A DNA stretch of 14,098 nucleotides from Phycisphaerales bacterium (GTDB lineage Bacteria > Planctomycetota > Phycisphaerae > UBA1845). The notes beneath the pieces are model-generated. The model made no database searches and was not told the DNA's origin. It worked only from the letters and a program-made list of their open reading frames with translations. The stretch spans positions 1 to 14,098 of the forward strand of contig JAUWNF010000026.1 of NCBI GenBank assembly GCA_030612785.1, read 5' to 3'. Positions within the stretch are counted from its first letter, which is position 1, and each line of letters begins with the position of its first letter. A program made the position numbers and the translations under genes. Positions 1-7,571 of the stretch are shown here, in pieces.

Positions 1-559
1 CCCACTGCGGCGCATGCACGCCCGGCAGCACACGCAGCATCACCTTCTTGCCATAAGCGGCGGCGTGCTCGATGACCGAATCGAACATCGACCAGTCGTA
101 GAGACCTTCCTCCGGTTCTACCTCGTGCCACTTGGCCCGCAGCGAGAACCCGTCGAGGTCGGGATTGTTCAGGTAGCCATGCAGGAAGGAAAAGGGACGC
201 CCCTCCAGACCGAGCGAGTACACGCCGTTTATCGTGAGAACCTCGGGCACGAGCACGCCGTCAGGTACCGGCACCCAACCGCCACGGTCGGGCGGGTCAC
301 CGACCGCGGGAGGGTCATCGTCCATCGCATCGAACTCGTTGTAACTGACGGATGCGCTACCTACACGGTTGATCGCGCCGTTCGCAAGATCGAGCTCGTC
401 GCCCGTCTCGACCACCTCGCTGGCCACGATCGGCTCAGTCGGAGGCTGCACACCCGGAGACTGGCCCGGGTACGCGGCGCATGCGCCGACCAGGAACGCG
501 AGCACACCGCACGACATCACGAAACCTAAGACATTAATCAATCTGGTACCGCTTTGCAT
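1..559 (-). CDS. Surface lipoprotein with glycoside-hydrolase-like TIM-barrel start (3' end outside window)
   Basis: The frame is open from an ATG at 559 to the window edge, giving 186 residues with no stop; the C-terminus is cut off. Seen: a basic and hydrophobic N-terminus followed by a lipobox, LVGAC, with the lipidated Cys at residue 27, then a linker rich in P, D and E to about residue 100. From residue about 108 the sequence resembles the first strands of GH42/GH-A type TIM barrels: W144 and VEPEEG, then YDWSMFD, then GKKVMLRVLPG and APQW. In those families this part carries the pattern W..v.P.eG.ydws..D. The start is supported by the ribosome site GAGGGG about 6 bases upstream. Inferred role: a glycosidase or glycan-binding protein on the cell surface. 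It is divergent from a polysaccharide flippase. The catalytic acids lie beyond the edge, so the family and activity stay open. Confidence 0.7.
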   Translation of the reverse strand, partial: MQSGTRLINVLGFVMSCGVLAFLVGACAAYPGQSPGVQPPTEPIVASEVVETGDELDLANGAINRVGSASVSYNEFDAMDDDPPAVGDPPDRGGWVPVPDGVLVPEVLTINGVYSLGLEGRPFSFLHGYLNNPDLDGFSLRAKWHEVEPEEGLYDWSMFDSVIEHAAAYGKKVMLRVLPGVHAPQW

Positions 560-1172
560 GGCTTTCCCCTCTTGTTTGACTGGGCCCTTGGTGGGCACCG
601 GTAAGCTCGAACGACCGCCGAGTGGGGTCGTTATCGGACTGTGGTATTCCGGCAAATTCGGGAAGATAGGGCTCGAGGCGTTCGCCCCGTCCTGTCGGCA
701 GAACTCTTCATAATCCCCCCCGTTCAGGCCATCGCGCGACGGGACTTGTAGATGGCGAGAACTGCTTACATAATACGATACGTTGTCAAACTAGGCACTC
801 TGCGCGACATAGGAAATCCTGCAAACGTGACGACGCTAGGTTTTATAGGACCATGTCTTGGAGCAGAGACAGTTCAAACCCGCCACGTCCTGGACTGGAA
901 ACATCCCACAGCGAGGCGACGATTCCTCCGACCTAATTCCGTGGCAACGCGATCGGGAAGTTGCACGCGATAACCGAGCGCCGGTCTGGCGGACGCAGAA
1001 TTCGCGTACGAGTCGAGTACGGTGATCGGGAAGCGCGTGTGACGTCGTTCCTCAGCTTGTGAGCGGCGTAAAGAATGAGGCCCCTTGGCGTGCCGGATTG
1101 ATCCCCCGGTGGCGGACTGATACGGTAGCGTTCTTTTCTACTTCTTACTTGGAAACACCGGCGAGCGTATTG
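560..1172. other. Intergenic region between divergent lipoprotein and flippase genes
   Basis: About 610 bases with no convincing gene. Short frames here lack domain-like sequence and a ribosome site. Composition looks less GC-rich than in the flanking genes, with AT-rich patches around 768-800 and 838-850. It must hold the promoters of both divergent genes, but I found no pair of -35 and -10 boxes good enough to name. The only clear structure is the inverted repeat at 610-632. Confidence 0.5.
610..632. repeat. 7-bp inverted repeat in the leader of the lipoprotein gene
   Basis: AACGACC at 610-616 and GGTCGTT at 626-632 are perfect inverted arms around a 9-base spacer. They lie 51 bases upstream of the lipoprotein start codon at 559. 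They could form an RNA hairpin in the 5' leader or be an operator for a dimeric repressor. No T-tract follows, so it is not a terminator. A repeat of this size can also occur by chance. Confidence 0.35.
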
Positions 1173-2627
1173 ATGGCTAACGTCCACCGCCAAGTGCAAA
1201 TCGGCTTCTTGGTAATCCCCGCGGGACTGGTGGTGCAGCTATTGACCATGCTGCTGATCGCGTCGCACCTGGGTCCGAGCCGGTTCGGTGTTTATGCGGT
1301 CATCATGGGGATGGTGAACATCGTCATCTTCGTGATTTCGATGGGGCTGGGCACCATCCTCACCAAGTTCGTCGCCGAGGGCAAGCAATCCCCCAGTTAC
1401 TACGTAGCGATCTCCCTGCCGCTGGCGTGCGGTTTTGCGGCGGCTTGCTCGGTAGTTCTGATCGTCATCGCCTGTGCGGCCTATTCCATCGAGACTGCGG
1501 GTTGGGGCGCCGTGCTCGCCGGCATCAACATCCTGAGCTTCGGTCCTTCGATGGTCTTCTCCGCCACCCTGCGCGGTCTGCAAAAGATGGAGCATTGGAT
1601 GATCTGGTTCCTTGGCCACAAGGTCGTTGGGCTGGCGATGGTGCTCGCCGTGCTGCGCCCGCTCGATGGCGGGCTGACCACGGCGTTGTCGGTGTGGATG
1701 GTGGCCAACTTCGTGATGATGTTCTACGCGGCGATCGCACTGTGGGGGGACGCCTGGCGGGGGCAGGTGCGCTGGCGCCTCGCGGAGGTGCGCGCGCTGC
1801 TCGGCGGGTCGGTCGTCGTTGCGTTGACCGCGGCGGTGGCGCGCCTGGCCATGGAACTCGAGTACTTCATCCTGGCGATCCTCATGCCCGATCACGTGGT
1901 GGGCGTATACGCGGCGGGTAAGCGGGTGGTGAACCCGGTCGGCCAGGTCCTCAACGGGGCGGTCAGCATCCCGACGTTTCCGGGACTGTGCCGGTTGGCC
2001 GGTGGAGATCGCGGGGAGTTCAGCCGCTGGTCGACCCAGTTGTGTTTGATTCAATGGATCGCCGGCCTCGCTCTGGCCCTGGCGGCGTGGGCCTTCGCCC
2101 CGTTGCTCATCCCGCTAGTGCTCAAGAAGGCGGATTACGGGGACAGTATAAGGGTCGTTCAGATCACGATCTGGTGTCTCGCGCCGGCACTGCTGGCCAA
2201 CCAGTTGCGCTACATTTACATCGCGCTGTCCAGGGAAGCCCGGTTCTTGTGGCTGAGCGTCATCTACCTGGTATTGAAAGCGTTCATCCTGATGGTGCTC
2301 ACGTTGCAATACGGCATTTGGGGAGCGTGTTACGGTGCGGTACTGAGCGACCTGGTGCTGGCCGTCATTGTGCGGATCGGAGTCGCCGCGACTGGCGTTT
2401 CGCTACGGCTGGGGTGGCGCAGTACCGGTCCGACACTTTTCACCGCGGCCTGGATGACCCTCCTGTGGCAGCTTGGGGACCGGCAAGGGGTGGTGTTGAC
2501 ACTCGCAGTCGCGTACTTCGTCGTGGGGGTGTTTGTCGTCAACCGGCTCTTACGCAGTGTACGCCGGCACATCCCGGAGCGGGCCGAGTCGGATGGCTCG
2601 GCCCCCAGCGCCGCCCCAGGCTCTTGA
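1173..2627 (+). CDS. Oligosaccharide flippase family membrane protein (Wzx/PST-like)
   Basis: A 484-residue polytopic membrane protein with roughly 12 to 14 hydrophobic segments spread along its length, as expected for the MATE-like polysaccharide transporter superfamily. These proteins flip lipid-linked sugar repeat units across the cytoplasmic membrane. Typical elements are the first helix followed by SHLGPSRFGVYAVIMG, which matches the L.p..fG.ya... pattern after helix 1, and AAGKRVVNPVGQVLNG in mid-protein. A charged, soluble C-terminal tail of about 25 residues ends the protein. I chose the ATG at 1173 because the first membrane helix begins soon after it. An in-frame GTG at 1059 would add 38 residues without family-like sequence. 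No strong ribosome site precedes either start. It lies opposite a glycosidase-like lipoprotein gene, which fits a surface-polysaccharide locus. Substrate unknown. Confidence 0.85.
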   Translation: MANVHRQVQIGFLVIPAGLVVQLLTMLLIASHLGPSRFGVYAVIMGMVNIVIFVISMGLGTILTKFVAEGKQSPSYYVAISLPLACGFAAACSVVLIVIACAAYSIETAGWGAVLAGINILSFGPSMVFSATLRGLQKMEHWMIWFLGHKVVGLAMVLAVLRPLDGGLTTALSVWMVANFVMMFYAAIALWGDAWRGQVRWRLAEVRALLGGSVVVALTAAVARLAMELEYFILAILMPDHVVGVYAAGKRVVNPVGQVLNGAVSIPTFPGLCRLAGGDRGEFSRWSTQLCLIQWIAGLALALAAWAFAPLLIPLVLKKADYGDSIRVVQITIWCLAPALLANQLRYIYIALSREARFLWLSVIYLVLKAFILMVLTLQYGIWGACYGAVLSDLVLAVIVRIGVAATGVSLRLGWRSTGPTLFTAAWMTLLWQLGDRQGVVLTLAVAYFVVGVFVVNRLLRSVRRHIPERAESDGSAPSAAPGS

Positions 2628-2645
2628 GTTCTTCTGGTGGATCGT

Positions 2646-2688
2646 CGACTGCCTCCGGTTGCGCGGTTGATCCCATCCGGGGGCGTCG
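2646..2688. terminator. Bidirectional hairpin between convergent flippase and ilvC genes
   Basis: CGAC (2646-2649), a bulged T, and GCCTCCGG (2651-2658) pair with CCGGGGGC (2677-2684) and GTCG (2685-2688), forming 12 base pairs with one G-T wobble and an 18-base loop. It sits between the stops of two converging genes. On the plus strand a weak T-run (TCTTTT) follows about 7 bases later; the minus strand has none. Likely a shared terminator, though the loop is large. Confidence 0.45.
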
Positions 2689-2689
2689 A

Positions 2690-3688
2690 TTACGTCTTTT
2701 CGGCCAGCCAGGGCATCAATTGACGGACAGCGCGTCCGGCCTTCTCGAAATCGCTGTTCGCATCTTCGGCGAAGAGTCTGTCGAAGCACGGCCGACCCGC
2801 GCGGCACTCCGCGAGCCACTCGCGGGCGAACTCGCCGGAACGGATTTCGTCGAGCACCCGGCGCATTTCGCGGCGCGTTGCTTCGCTGACCATCCGAGGG
2901 CCTCGGGTGAGGTCGCCGTACTCGGCCGTGTTGGAGATCCGCGCCCGCATACCGCTCAACCCTGCTTCGTAGATTAAATCGACGATTTGCTTCAGCTCGT
3001 GGACGCATTCGAGGTAGGCGAATTCCGGCTCATACCCGGCTTCGACCAAGGTCTCGAACGCCGCCTTCATCAAAGCGGTCACACCCCCGCAAAGCACGGT
3101 CTGCTCGCCGAACAAATCGGTTTCGGTCTCGGCGGCGAAAGTGGTCTCGACGACTCCGGCACGGGTCGAGCCGATGCCGGCGGCCCACGCCAACGCCGTC
3201 GCCAGGGCTTGGCCGCTGGCGTCCCGTTCCACCGCTACCAGCGAGGGCAGCCCTTTGCCCTCGACGTACAGCGCGCGCAGCAGGCTGCCGGGGCCCTTGG
3301 GAGCCACCATGACGACGTCCACGCCGTCCGGCGGGTCGATCAATCCGAAGCGAATGTTGAATCCGTGGACGAAGCCCAGCGTCTTGCCGGCCCGCAGTGT
3401 TGGGCCGATCGATTCAGCGTAAGTTGCGGCCGCGGTTTCGTCCGGCAAGGTCAGCACGACCAAGTCCGCCTGGCCTGTGGCTTCCGGCACGGGCACGGGG
3501 GTAAACTCGTCCGCGACGGCACGCTCGAAGCCCGCGCCCGGGCGTTGACCAACGATGACCGTCAGACCCGAGTCGCGCAGGTTCAGCGCGTGTGCCCGTC
3601 CTTGGTTGCCGTACCCGATAACGGCGACGTTACGCTCTTTGAGGTAATCCAGCTTCGCATCGTCTTCCCGGTAGACTCGCAGTGCCAT
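2690..3688 (-). CDS. ilvC: Ketol-acid reductoisomerase, class I
   Basis: A cytoplasmic enzyme of valine, leucine and isoleucine synthesis. It isomerises and reduces acetolactate or acetohydroxybutyrate with NAD(P)H and Mg2+. At 332 residues it has class I length. The N-terminal Rossmann fold has GYGNQGRAHALNLRDSG (residues 25-41). The knotted helical domain carries the expected catalytic residues: H108 (FVHGFN), K131 (APKGPG), D191 and E195 (DLFGEQ), E227 and E231 (ECVHELK) and S252. The cofactor loop after strand 2 reads GQRPGAGFERA: it is about one residue shorter than the common seven-residue type and lacks the serines that usually hold the NADPH 2'-phosphate. The start has an AGGGA ribosome site about 7 bases upstream. 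It stands alone, with no ilvB, ilvN or leuA neighbour, and is divergent from mgtE. A TACAAT box on the minus strand (3731-3726) may be its -10 element, but no good -35 accompanies it. Confidence 0.97.
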   Translation of the reverse strand: MALRVYREDDAKLDYLKERNVAVIGYGNQGRAHALNLRDSGLTVIVGQRPGAGFERAVADEFTPVPVPEATGQADLVVLTLPDETAAATYAESIGPTLRAGKTLGFVHGFNIRFGLIDPPDGVDVVMVAPKGPGSLLRALYVEGKGLPSLVAVERDASGQALATALAWAAGIGSTRAGVVETTFAAETETDLFGEQTVLCGGVTALMKAAFETLVEAGYEPEFAYLECVHELKQIVDLIYEAGLSGMRARISNTAEYGDLTRGPRMVSEATRREMRRVLDEIRSGEFAREWLAECRAGRPCFDRLFAEDANSDFEKAGRAVRQLMPWLAEKT

Positions 3689-3788
3689 GGTCGATCCCTA
3701 ATCTGGGTGTGAGTCCGGCACCGGGATTGTACCACGCGTCCGGCTCTTGCTCTACCCTCGGCCACACCCCGAAGGGTTCCGTATTGCT

Positions 3789-3816
3789 TTGCATTTGCCG
3801 GCGGCGGCACCATAAT
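3789..3816 (+). promoter_or_regulatory. Possible mgtE promoter
   Basis: TTGCAT at 3789-3794 and CATAAT at 3811-3816 are separated by 16 bases, 42 bases upstream of the mgtE start codon. The -10 is good and the -35 weak. The leader would be about 35 bases, too short for an M-box type magnesium riboswitch, and I see none. Confidence 0.3.
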
Positions 3817-3858
3817 GCGGCCTTTGTGGAAACGCTACGGTGACCAAAGGAGCCGCCC

Positions 3859-5247
3859 ATGCGCTTCGAAGCGCAGGAACTATACGACCGGATCGCCGAG
3901 CTTCTCGAACGCGCTGACGACACCGCGCTGCCCGAGGTCCTCGCGGCGGCGCACCCCGCCGATGTGGCTGAAGCGTTCGAGTTGCTCGACGACGAAGAAC
4001 GCTCCCGCCTTATCTTCGCCATGGACCCGCGAATGACCGCGGAGGTGGTGGTCGAGTTGGACGAGGCCGACCGCGGGGAGGTGGTCGAGGACCTCGATGA
4101 CGCCGCCCTGACACAGATCGTCACCGAGCTTCCCCCCGACGACGCCGCCGACGTGCTGGGCGAGCTGGACGAAGGACAGCGCGAAGGAATCCTCGAACAC
4201 GTCCCCGACGAGAAGTCGGAGCGCATCGAGAGCCTGCTCGAATACGACGAGGACACTGCCGGCGGCATCATGACGCCGGACCTGTTGGCCTTGCCGCACA
4301 CCGCCAGCGTGGGCGAGGCGGTTGAAGCCGTCCGCCGGGCGTCCGAGGAAGAGGAGATTCACTACGTCTACGTGGTCGAGGAAGACGGGCGCCTCCACGG
4401 TCTGGTTCCCCTGCGGCGTCTGGTTACGAATCCGCCGGACCGGCGGCTGGCGGACATTTGCGAGATCGACCCCATCACGGTCCGCGTGACCGACGACCAG
4501 GAGGAAGTCGTACACGTGTTCCGCAAGTACGACGTGCCCGCAGTGCCCGTCGTCGATGCGGACGAGAAGCTCCTCGGCCGCATCACCCACGATGACGTGA
4601 TGGACGTCGTCGAGGAAGAAGTTGACGAAGACATCTACCACATGGCGGGCACCGACCCGACGGAGCTGGAGACACCCTCGGTGGTCCGCGCGGCCCGGAT
4701 TCGGTTTCAATGGCTGCTGCCGGCGTTTGTGATGATGACGATTTCGGCGACGGTGATCCTGCTGGCGCAGCCGCACCTGAACAAACTGGCGGCCGCCGCT
4801 ATTGTGGCATTCATTCCCATGATCGGTGCGATGGGTGGCAACTGCGGGGTGCAGACTTCGACGATTATCATCCGCGGTATCGCCTCGGGCGATCTAGCAG
4901 CCAGTAAGCTGTCCCTGGCCTTTTTCCGCGAGGGGCGTATCGCCCTGTTGATGGCGCCGCTGTGCGGGCTCTTCTCGTTCGCCATCGCCTGGATTGCATT
5001 GCCCACGTTGCAGCGTATTGGGCAGGTGAGCACCGAGGGCTATTCAACGCCCGGCGTTGCGTGGGCGGTCGGATTGGGGATGGGAGCCGCAATCCTGGTA
5101 GCCGCCGCGCTGGGAATCCTGTTGCCCTTCTTCTTCCGCCGCGTCGGCGTGGACCCGGCCATTGCCTCCGGGCCTATCGTCACCACCTGCAACGACGTCA
5201 TCAGCATTACCACCTACCTCCTGATCGCGATGGTCTTGGTCGTTTGA
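3859..5247 (+). CDS. mgtE: Magnesium transporter MgtE
   Basis: A homodimeric Mg2+ channel of the cytoplasmic membrane; 462 residues is full family length. Domains in order: an acidic helical N domain (about 1-130) with HPADVAEAF and LPPDDAADVL repeats; two CBS domains (about 137-197 and 200-255), the first opening with GGIMTPD; a connecting plug helix (about 256-285); and five membrane helices (about 286-462). The pore signature GPIVTTCNDV (438-447) includes D446, the position of the Mg2+-selecting Asp. The usual GNAGSQ motif reads GNCGVQ here, a minor variant. The acidic N and CBS domains sense cytoplasmic Mg2+ and close the pore in characterised relatives. The start at 3859 has a clear AAGGAG site six bases upstream. 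It is a monocistronic gene convergent with a truncated transporter gene. Confidence 0.96.
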   Translation: MRFEAQELYDRIAELLERADDTALPEVLAAAHPADVAEAFELLDDEERSRLIFAMDPRMTAEVVVELDEADRGEVVEDLDDAALTQIVTELPPDDAADVLGELDEGQREGILEHVPDEKSERIESLLEYDEDTAGGIMTPDLLALPHTASVGEAVEAVRRASEEEEIHYVYVVEEDGRLHGLVPLRRLVTNPPDRRLADICEIDPITVRVTDDQEEVVHVFRKYDVPAVPVVDADEKLLGRITHDDVMDVVEEEVDEDIYHMAGTDPTELETPSVVRAARIRFQWLLPAFVMMTISATVILLAQPHLNKLAAAAIVAFIPMIGAMGGNCGVQTSTIIIRGIASGDLAASKLSLAFFREGRIALLMAPLCGLFSFAIAWIALPTLQRIGQVSTEGYSTPGVAWAVGLGMGAAILVAAALGILLPFFFRRVGVDPAIASGPIVTTCNDVISITTYLLIAMVLVV

Positions 5248-5255
5248 ACCACATT

Positions 5256-5288
5256 GACTCCGCCGCAAGTCACGCCGGCCGGCGAGTC
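5256..5288 (+). terminator. Hairpin just after mgtE
   Basis: GACTC (5256-5260), a bulged C and GCCG pair with CGGC and GAGTC (5284-5288), making a nine-base-pair stem around a 14-base loop. It starts 8 bases after the mgtE stop. The right arm lies in a perfect 12-base palindrome, CGCCGGCCGGCG (5273-5284), so other folds are possible. No T-tract follows, so it may act as a 3' stability structure instead. Confidence 0.35.
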
Positions 5289-5815
5289 ATCAGCGGGTCT
5301 GCCCCGCTACCACGAAGTGTTTCTGAATCACGGGGTCCGCCGGAGACCGGCAATCCGCGTTGCCGCCCGTCCACTTGAAAGCAACTCAGTGCGATGGGGT
5401 CCAATTCGTCCAGCAAGATCCCTGCGGAGCGCGGCGCGCCGGGGTCGCCCAGCCCATCATCGAGCACCTCGAAGTGCTCCGCGATGCTTTGGAACGGCCC
5501 GTACTGCACCAGGACCACCTCGGGCAGAGTCTGCGAGAGAATCTGCCGGCGCAGCTTGGTGTCATACATTCCGTACCAGCCGCTGACGTACTCCTGGCGA
5601 ACCCGGAGTCCGGGATGCTCAGCCTCAAAAGCGCGCAACACCTCACCCCAAGTCTGGAAATCCTGGTAGGTGCCGAAATGGGAGAAGCGGATGAGGTTGG
5701 GATCGGCCGGCCTGTGGGTGTAATGCCGGACGGTGTCGGCGAAAAGCCAGTACGCCGCCGCCAAGGCGGCGACGGCGAGCGCGATCCGGCGAAGAATGGG
5801 GTGTTTGATGCTCAA
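5270..5815 (-). CDS. C-terminally truncated ABC sugar-binding protein (family 1); probable pseudogene
   Basis: A 181-residue reading frame starting like a family 1 extracellular solute-binding protein. One membrane anchor or uncleaved signal lies at residues about 8-26, then IRFSHFGTYQDFQTW, FEAEHPGLRV, a YDTKLRRQILSQTLPEVV stretch, and FQVDGRQRGLPVSGG at 146-160. In intact relatives that last motif lies in the first half of a protein of roughly 400 residues and leads into the second lobe. Here homology-like sequence ends at residue 160 (about 5336), and 21 unrelated residues precede the stop. It starts with TTG at 5815. TAGGA, overlapping the peptidase stop codon, is its ribosome site, so translation is coupled to the upstream peptidase. 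No permease or ATPase genes follow; mgtE converges on it. Ligand binding is unlikely without the second lobe. A short functional protein cannot be excluded. Confidence 0.75.
   Translation of the reverse strand: MSIKHPILRRIALAVAALAAAYWLFADTVRHYTHRPADPNLIRFSHFGTYQDFQTWGEVLRAFEAEHPGLRVRQEYVSGWYGMYDTKLRRQILSQTLPEVVLVQYGPFQSIAEHFEVLDDGLGDPGAPRSAGILLDELDPIALSCFQVDGRQRGLPVSGGPRDSETLRGSGADPLMTRRPA
5292..5308. repeat. Short GC-rich inverted repeat at the truncation point of the binding-protein gene
   Basis: AGCGGG (5292-5297) and CCCGCT (5303-5308) are perfect arms around a 5-base loop. The repeat lies within the non-homologous tail of the truncated solute-binding protein gene. It could be part of a dispersed repeat family or a terminator for the minus strand. 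Only one copy is in this window, so this cannot be judged here. Confidence 0.3.
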
Positions 5816-5821
5816 GCGGTC

Positions 5822-7138
5822 CTACCGGGTTGCAATGTCGATGGCTTTGGCCAGTTGACGGTCAACCAGGATGCTCGGCGCTGTCGGTTCTGTTGGGGCG
5901 GTAGTGGCGGGGACACCGCTTGCGTATTGCGTCGTCGGATACTCGACGGCGCCGTCCACCAGGCGGCGGCTCTCCTGCACGGCTTCAAGCTCCTCGTCAG
6001 TCAGAACCACCTCGACGTCGGGGATGATGCCCCAGTTGTTCGTGGCGGTGTTGGCCGGGGTTTTGTGCACGACGCGGCCGTTGGGTAGTGTGTAATACGA
6101 CACGGTCAGGCGTAGCGCCGCCGAACGATCGCGCAGGTGAATGATGTGCTGGACCACGCCTTTGCCGAAGGAGCGGCTGCCCACCACCGTAGCCCGCCCG
6201 TGGGCCTGGAGGGCGCCGGCGACAATCTCCGCGGCGCTGGCGGAGGCGCCGTTGACCAACACCACCAGTCTGGCGTCACAGAACGAACCCTCGCGGTGCG
6301 CTCGATACTCGCGAACCGCCTGGCGGCGTGTGACGGTGGAGACAATGAGCCCCTCGGAGATGAACCGGTCCACCATGTCGATGGCCTGGGAAACCAAACC
6401 GCCGCCATTGAAGCGCAGATCGAGAATCAGCGCCTTGATGCCGATGCCGCGCAACTCGTCGAGCACGCGATCGAAATCGTCGATCGTATTGCCCTGAAAG
6501 CTCGACACGCGTATGTAGGCCACGCCCGTGTCGCGCTCGAGCAGATAGTCCCACCGCCCAGGCCCGAGATGGCGAAACCCTTTCACCACGTGGACGCTCA
6601 CTGGACCTCGGGCAACCGTGATGTCCCGGGCCTCCTCGCTGCCACGGTGCCGTATGGTTAGCTCGACGGCGCTGCCGGTCGGTCCGCGCAGTAGTCCACT
6701 CACGTCCGAGACGGTGAGATCATCGGTGAGCTTGCCGTCCACGGCCAAGATCACATCGCCCGCGCGCAGCCCGGCGCGCATGGCCGGCCCGTCCTCGATG
6801 GGCGCGATCACCGTAAGCCGTCCATGGTTTATGCCCATCTCGACGCCGATGCCGATGAATCGGCCGGTGGTGCTGCGGCGGAACGACTCCATCTCCTCCG
6901 GCCCGATGTAGCCGCTGTATGGATCCAGTTGGCGCATCATTCCACGGACGGCACCTTCCACCAGACGATCGTCGGTGATCGGTTCGACGTAATTCTGGCG
7001 GATGAGCGTATCCACCTCCACGAGCGGACCGTAGGACCTGGCGACGGCATCTTGCTCCGCCGCCATCCGAGGCAGGCGATAGAACATCAGGGCGATGGCG
7101 ATGATGACCACGATCCAGATTAGATTGCGTCGTGACAT
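5822..7138 (-). CDS. S41 family C-terminal processing peptidase with PDZ domain
   Basis: A Ser/Lys protease of the CtpA/Prc type, acting outside the cytoplasmic membrane on C-terminal tails of envelope proteins. 438 residues from the ATG at 7138: a membrane anchor (about 6-20), a helical N-terminal part, a PDZ domain (about 95-165, GIGVEM to RAGLRAGDVILAVDG), and the S41 catalytic domain (about 200-375). The catalytic Ser is S301 in NGASASAAE and the general-base Lys is K326 in SFGKG, 25 residues later as is usual. The common LRNNPGG motif reads LRFNGGG. A proline- and threonine-rich stretch precedes the C-terminus. A GTG at 7198 would add 20 residues, but it overlaps the likely promoter, so 7138 is preferred. 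The next gene starts 6 bases after this stop and appears coupled to it. Confidence 0.93.
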   Translation of the reverse strand: MSRRNLIWIVVIIAIALMFYRLPRMAAEQDAVARSYGPLVEVDTLIRQNYVEPITDDRLVEGAVRGMMRQLDPYSGYIGPEEMESFRRSTTGRFIGIGVEMGINHGRLTVIAPIEDGPAMRAGLRAGDVILAVDGKLTDDLTVSDVSGLLRGPTGSAVELTIRHRGSEEARDITVARGPVSVHVVKGFRHLGPGRWDYLLERDTGVAYIRVSSFQGNTIDDFDRVLDELRGIGIKALILDLRFNGGGLVSQAIDMVDRFISEGLIVSTVTRRQAVREYRAHREGSFCDARLVVLVNGASASAAEIVAGALQAHGRATVVGSRSFGKGVVQHIIHLRDRSAALRLTVSYYTLPNGRVVHKTPANTATNNWGIIPDVEVVLTDEELEAVQESRRLVDGAVEYPTTQYASGVPATTAPTEPTAPSILVDRQLAKAIDIATR

Positions 7139-7180
7139 GGGTGATCCGCGCCTCTTGGGCACCCTTAAGCCCGGATGCTC

Positions 7181-7208
7181 ATTCTTCGCGCCGGGCACCC
7201 CCTGTCAA
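7181..7208 (-). promoter_or_regulatory. Promoter of the S41 peptidase gene
   Basis: On the minus strand a perfect TTGACA (7208-7203) is followed after 16 bases by AAGAAT (7186-7181). Transcription would begin near 7174, leaving a leader of about 36 bases before the ATG at 7138. This placement argues against the GTG start at 7198. An 8-base direct repeat, GGGCACCC at 7157-7164 and 7193-7200, brackets the -10 box and could be a regulator site. The promoter also marks the end of the upstream cyclase operon. Confidence 0.55.
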
Positions 7209-7274
7209 ACCTCACACCGCAATAAACCATCTCCGCCACGAACACCTGAAGGATTGCCCGCTACGATGGTCTGG

Positions 7275-7571
7275 TTACTTGGTGGTCAGTTGGATCGCCC
7301 GGTTCCAGTCCGCGCCGGGCGGCGCCTCCAAATGCCGCGCGACCTCCGCGAAATACAAATCGACCGCCAGGTCTCCCGGCCGATCCTTCGCGCAGGACTC
7401 GAAGGTCTTGCGCGCTTCAGTGAAACGCCGCTCTTGAAACAGGGCAACCGCTCCGGCGAAGATTCGCGCATAGGCCAGAGCCCGGTCCTCCACTTCTCCC
7501 GCCCGACCAATCAGTTCGTACACCGGCACGGCGTGTTCCTTGCCCTTGACTTGTAGCTTGCCCCGCGGGCG
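7275..7571 (-). pseudogene. Detached C-terminal TPR-like tail of the CHASE2 adenylate cyclase
   Basis: 98 codons in the same reading frame as the upstream cyclase, separated from it only by the TAA at 7574-7572. The first residues, RPRGKLQVKGKEHAVPVYELIGRAGE, are the short segment that normally follows directly on a class III cyclase domain in this architecture. They are followed by one TPR-like helix pair, ALFQERRFTEARKTFESC with KDRPGD. The tail therefore looks like part of the original protein cut off by a nonsense change, TAC or TAT (Tyr) to TAA. A GTG at 7529 gives an 84-residue frame that might be translated by reinitiation, but I see no convincing ribosome site for it. In-frame readthrough or a sequencing error are alternatives. 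Confidence 0.75.

Noticed and set aside
933..1199. An 88-codon minus-strand frame in the gap before the flippase
   Set aside because: Arg- and Pro-rich, no ribosome site, and overlapping the flippase start; looks like chance.
3880..4776. A 298-codon minus-strand frame opposite mgtE, and a similar 271-codon frame opposite the flippase (1239-2054)
   Set aside because: Both are rich in H, R and Q as expected from reverse reading of GC-rich codons, and the plus-strand proteins are clear family members.
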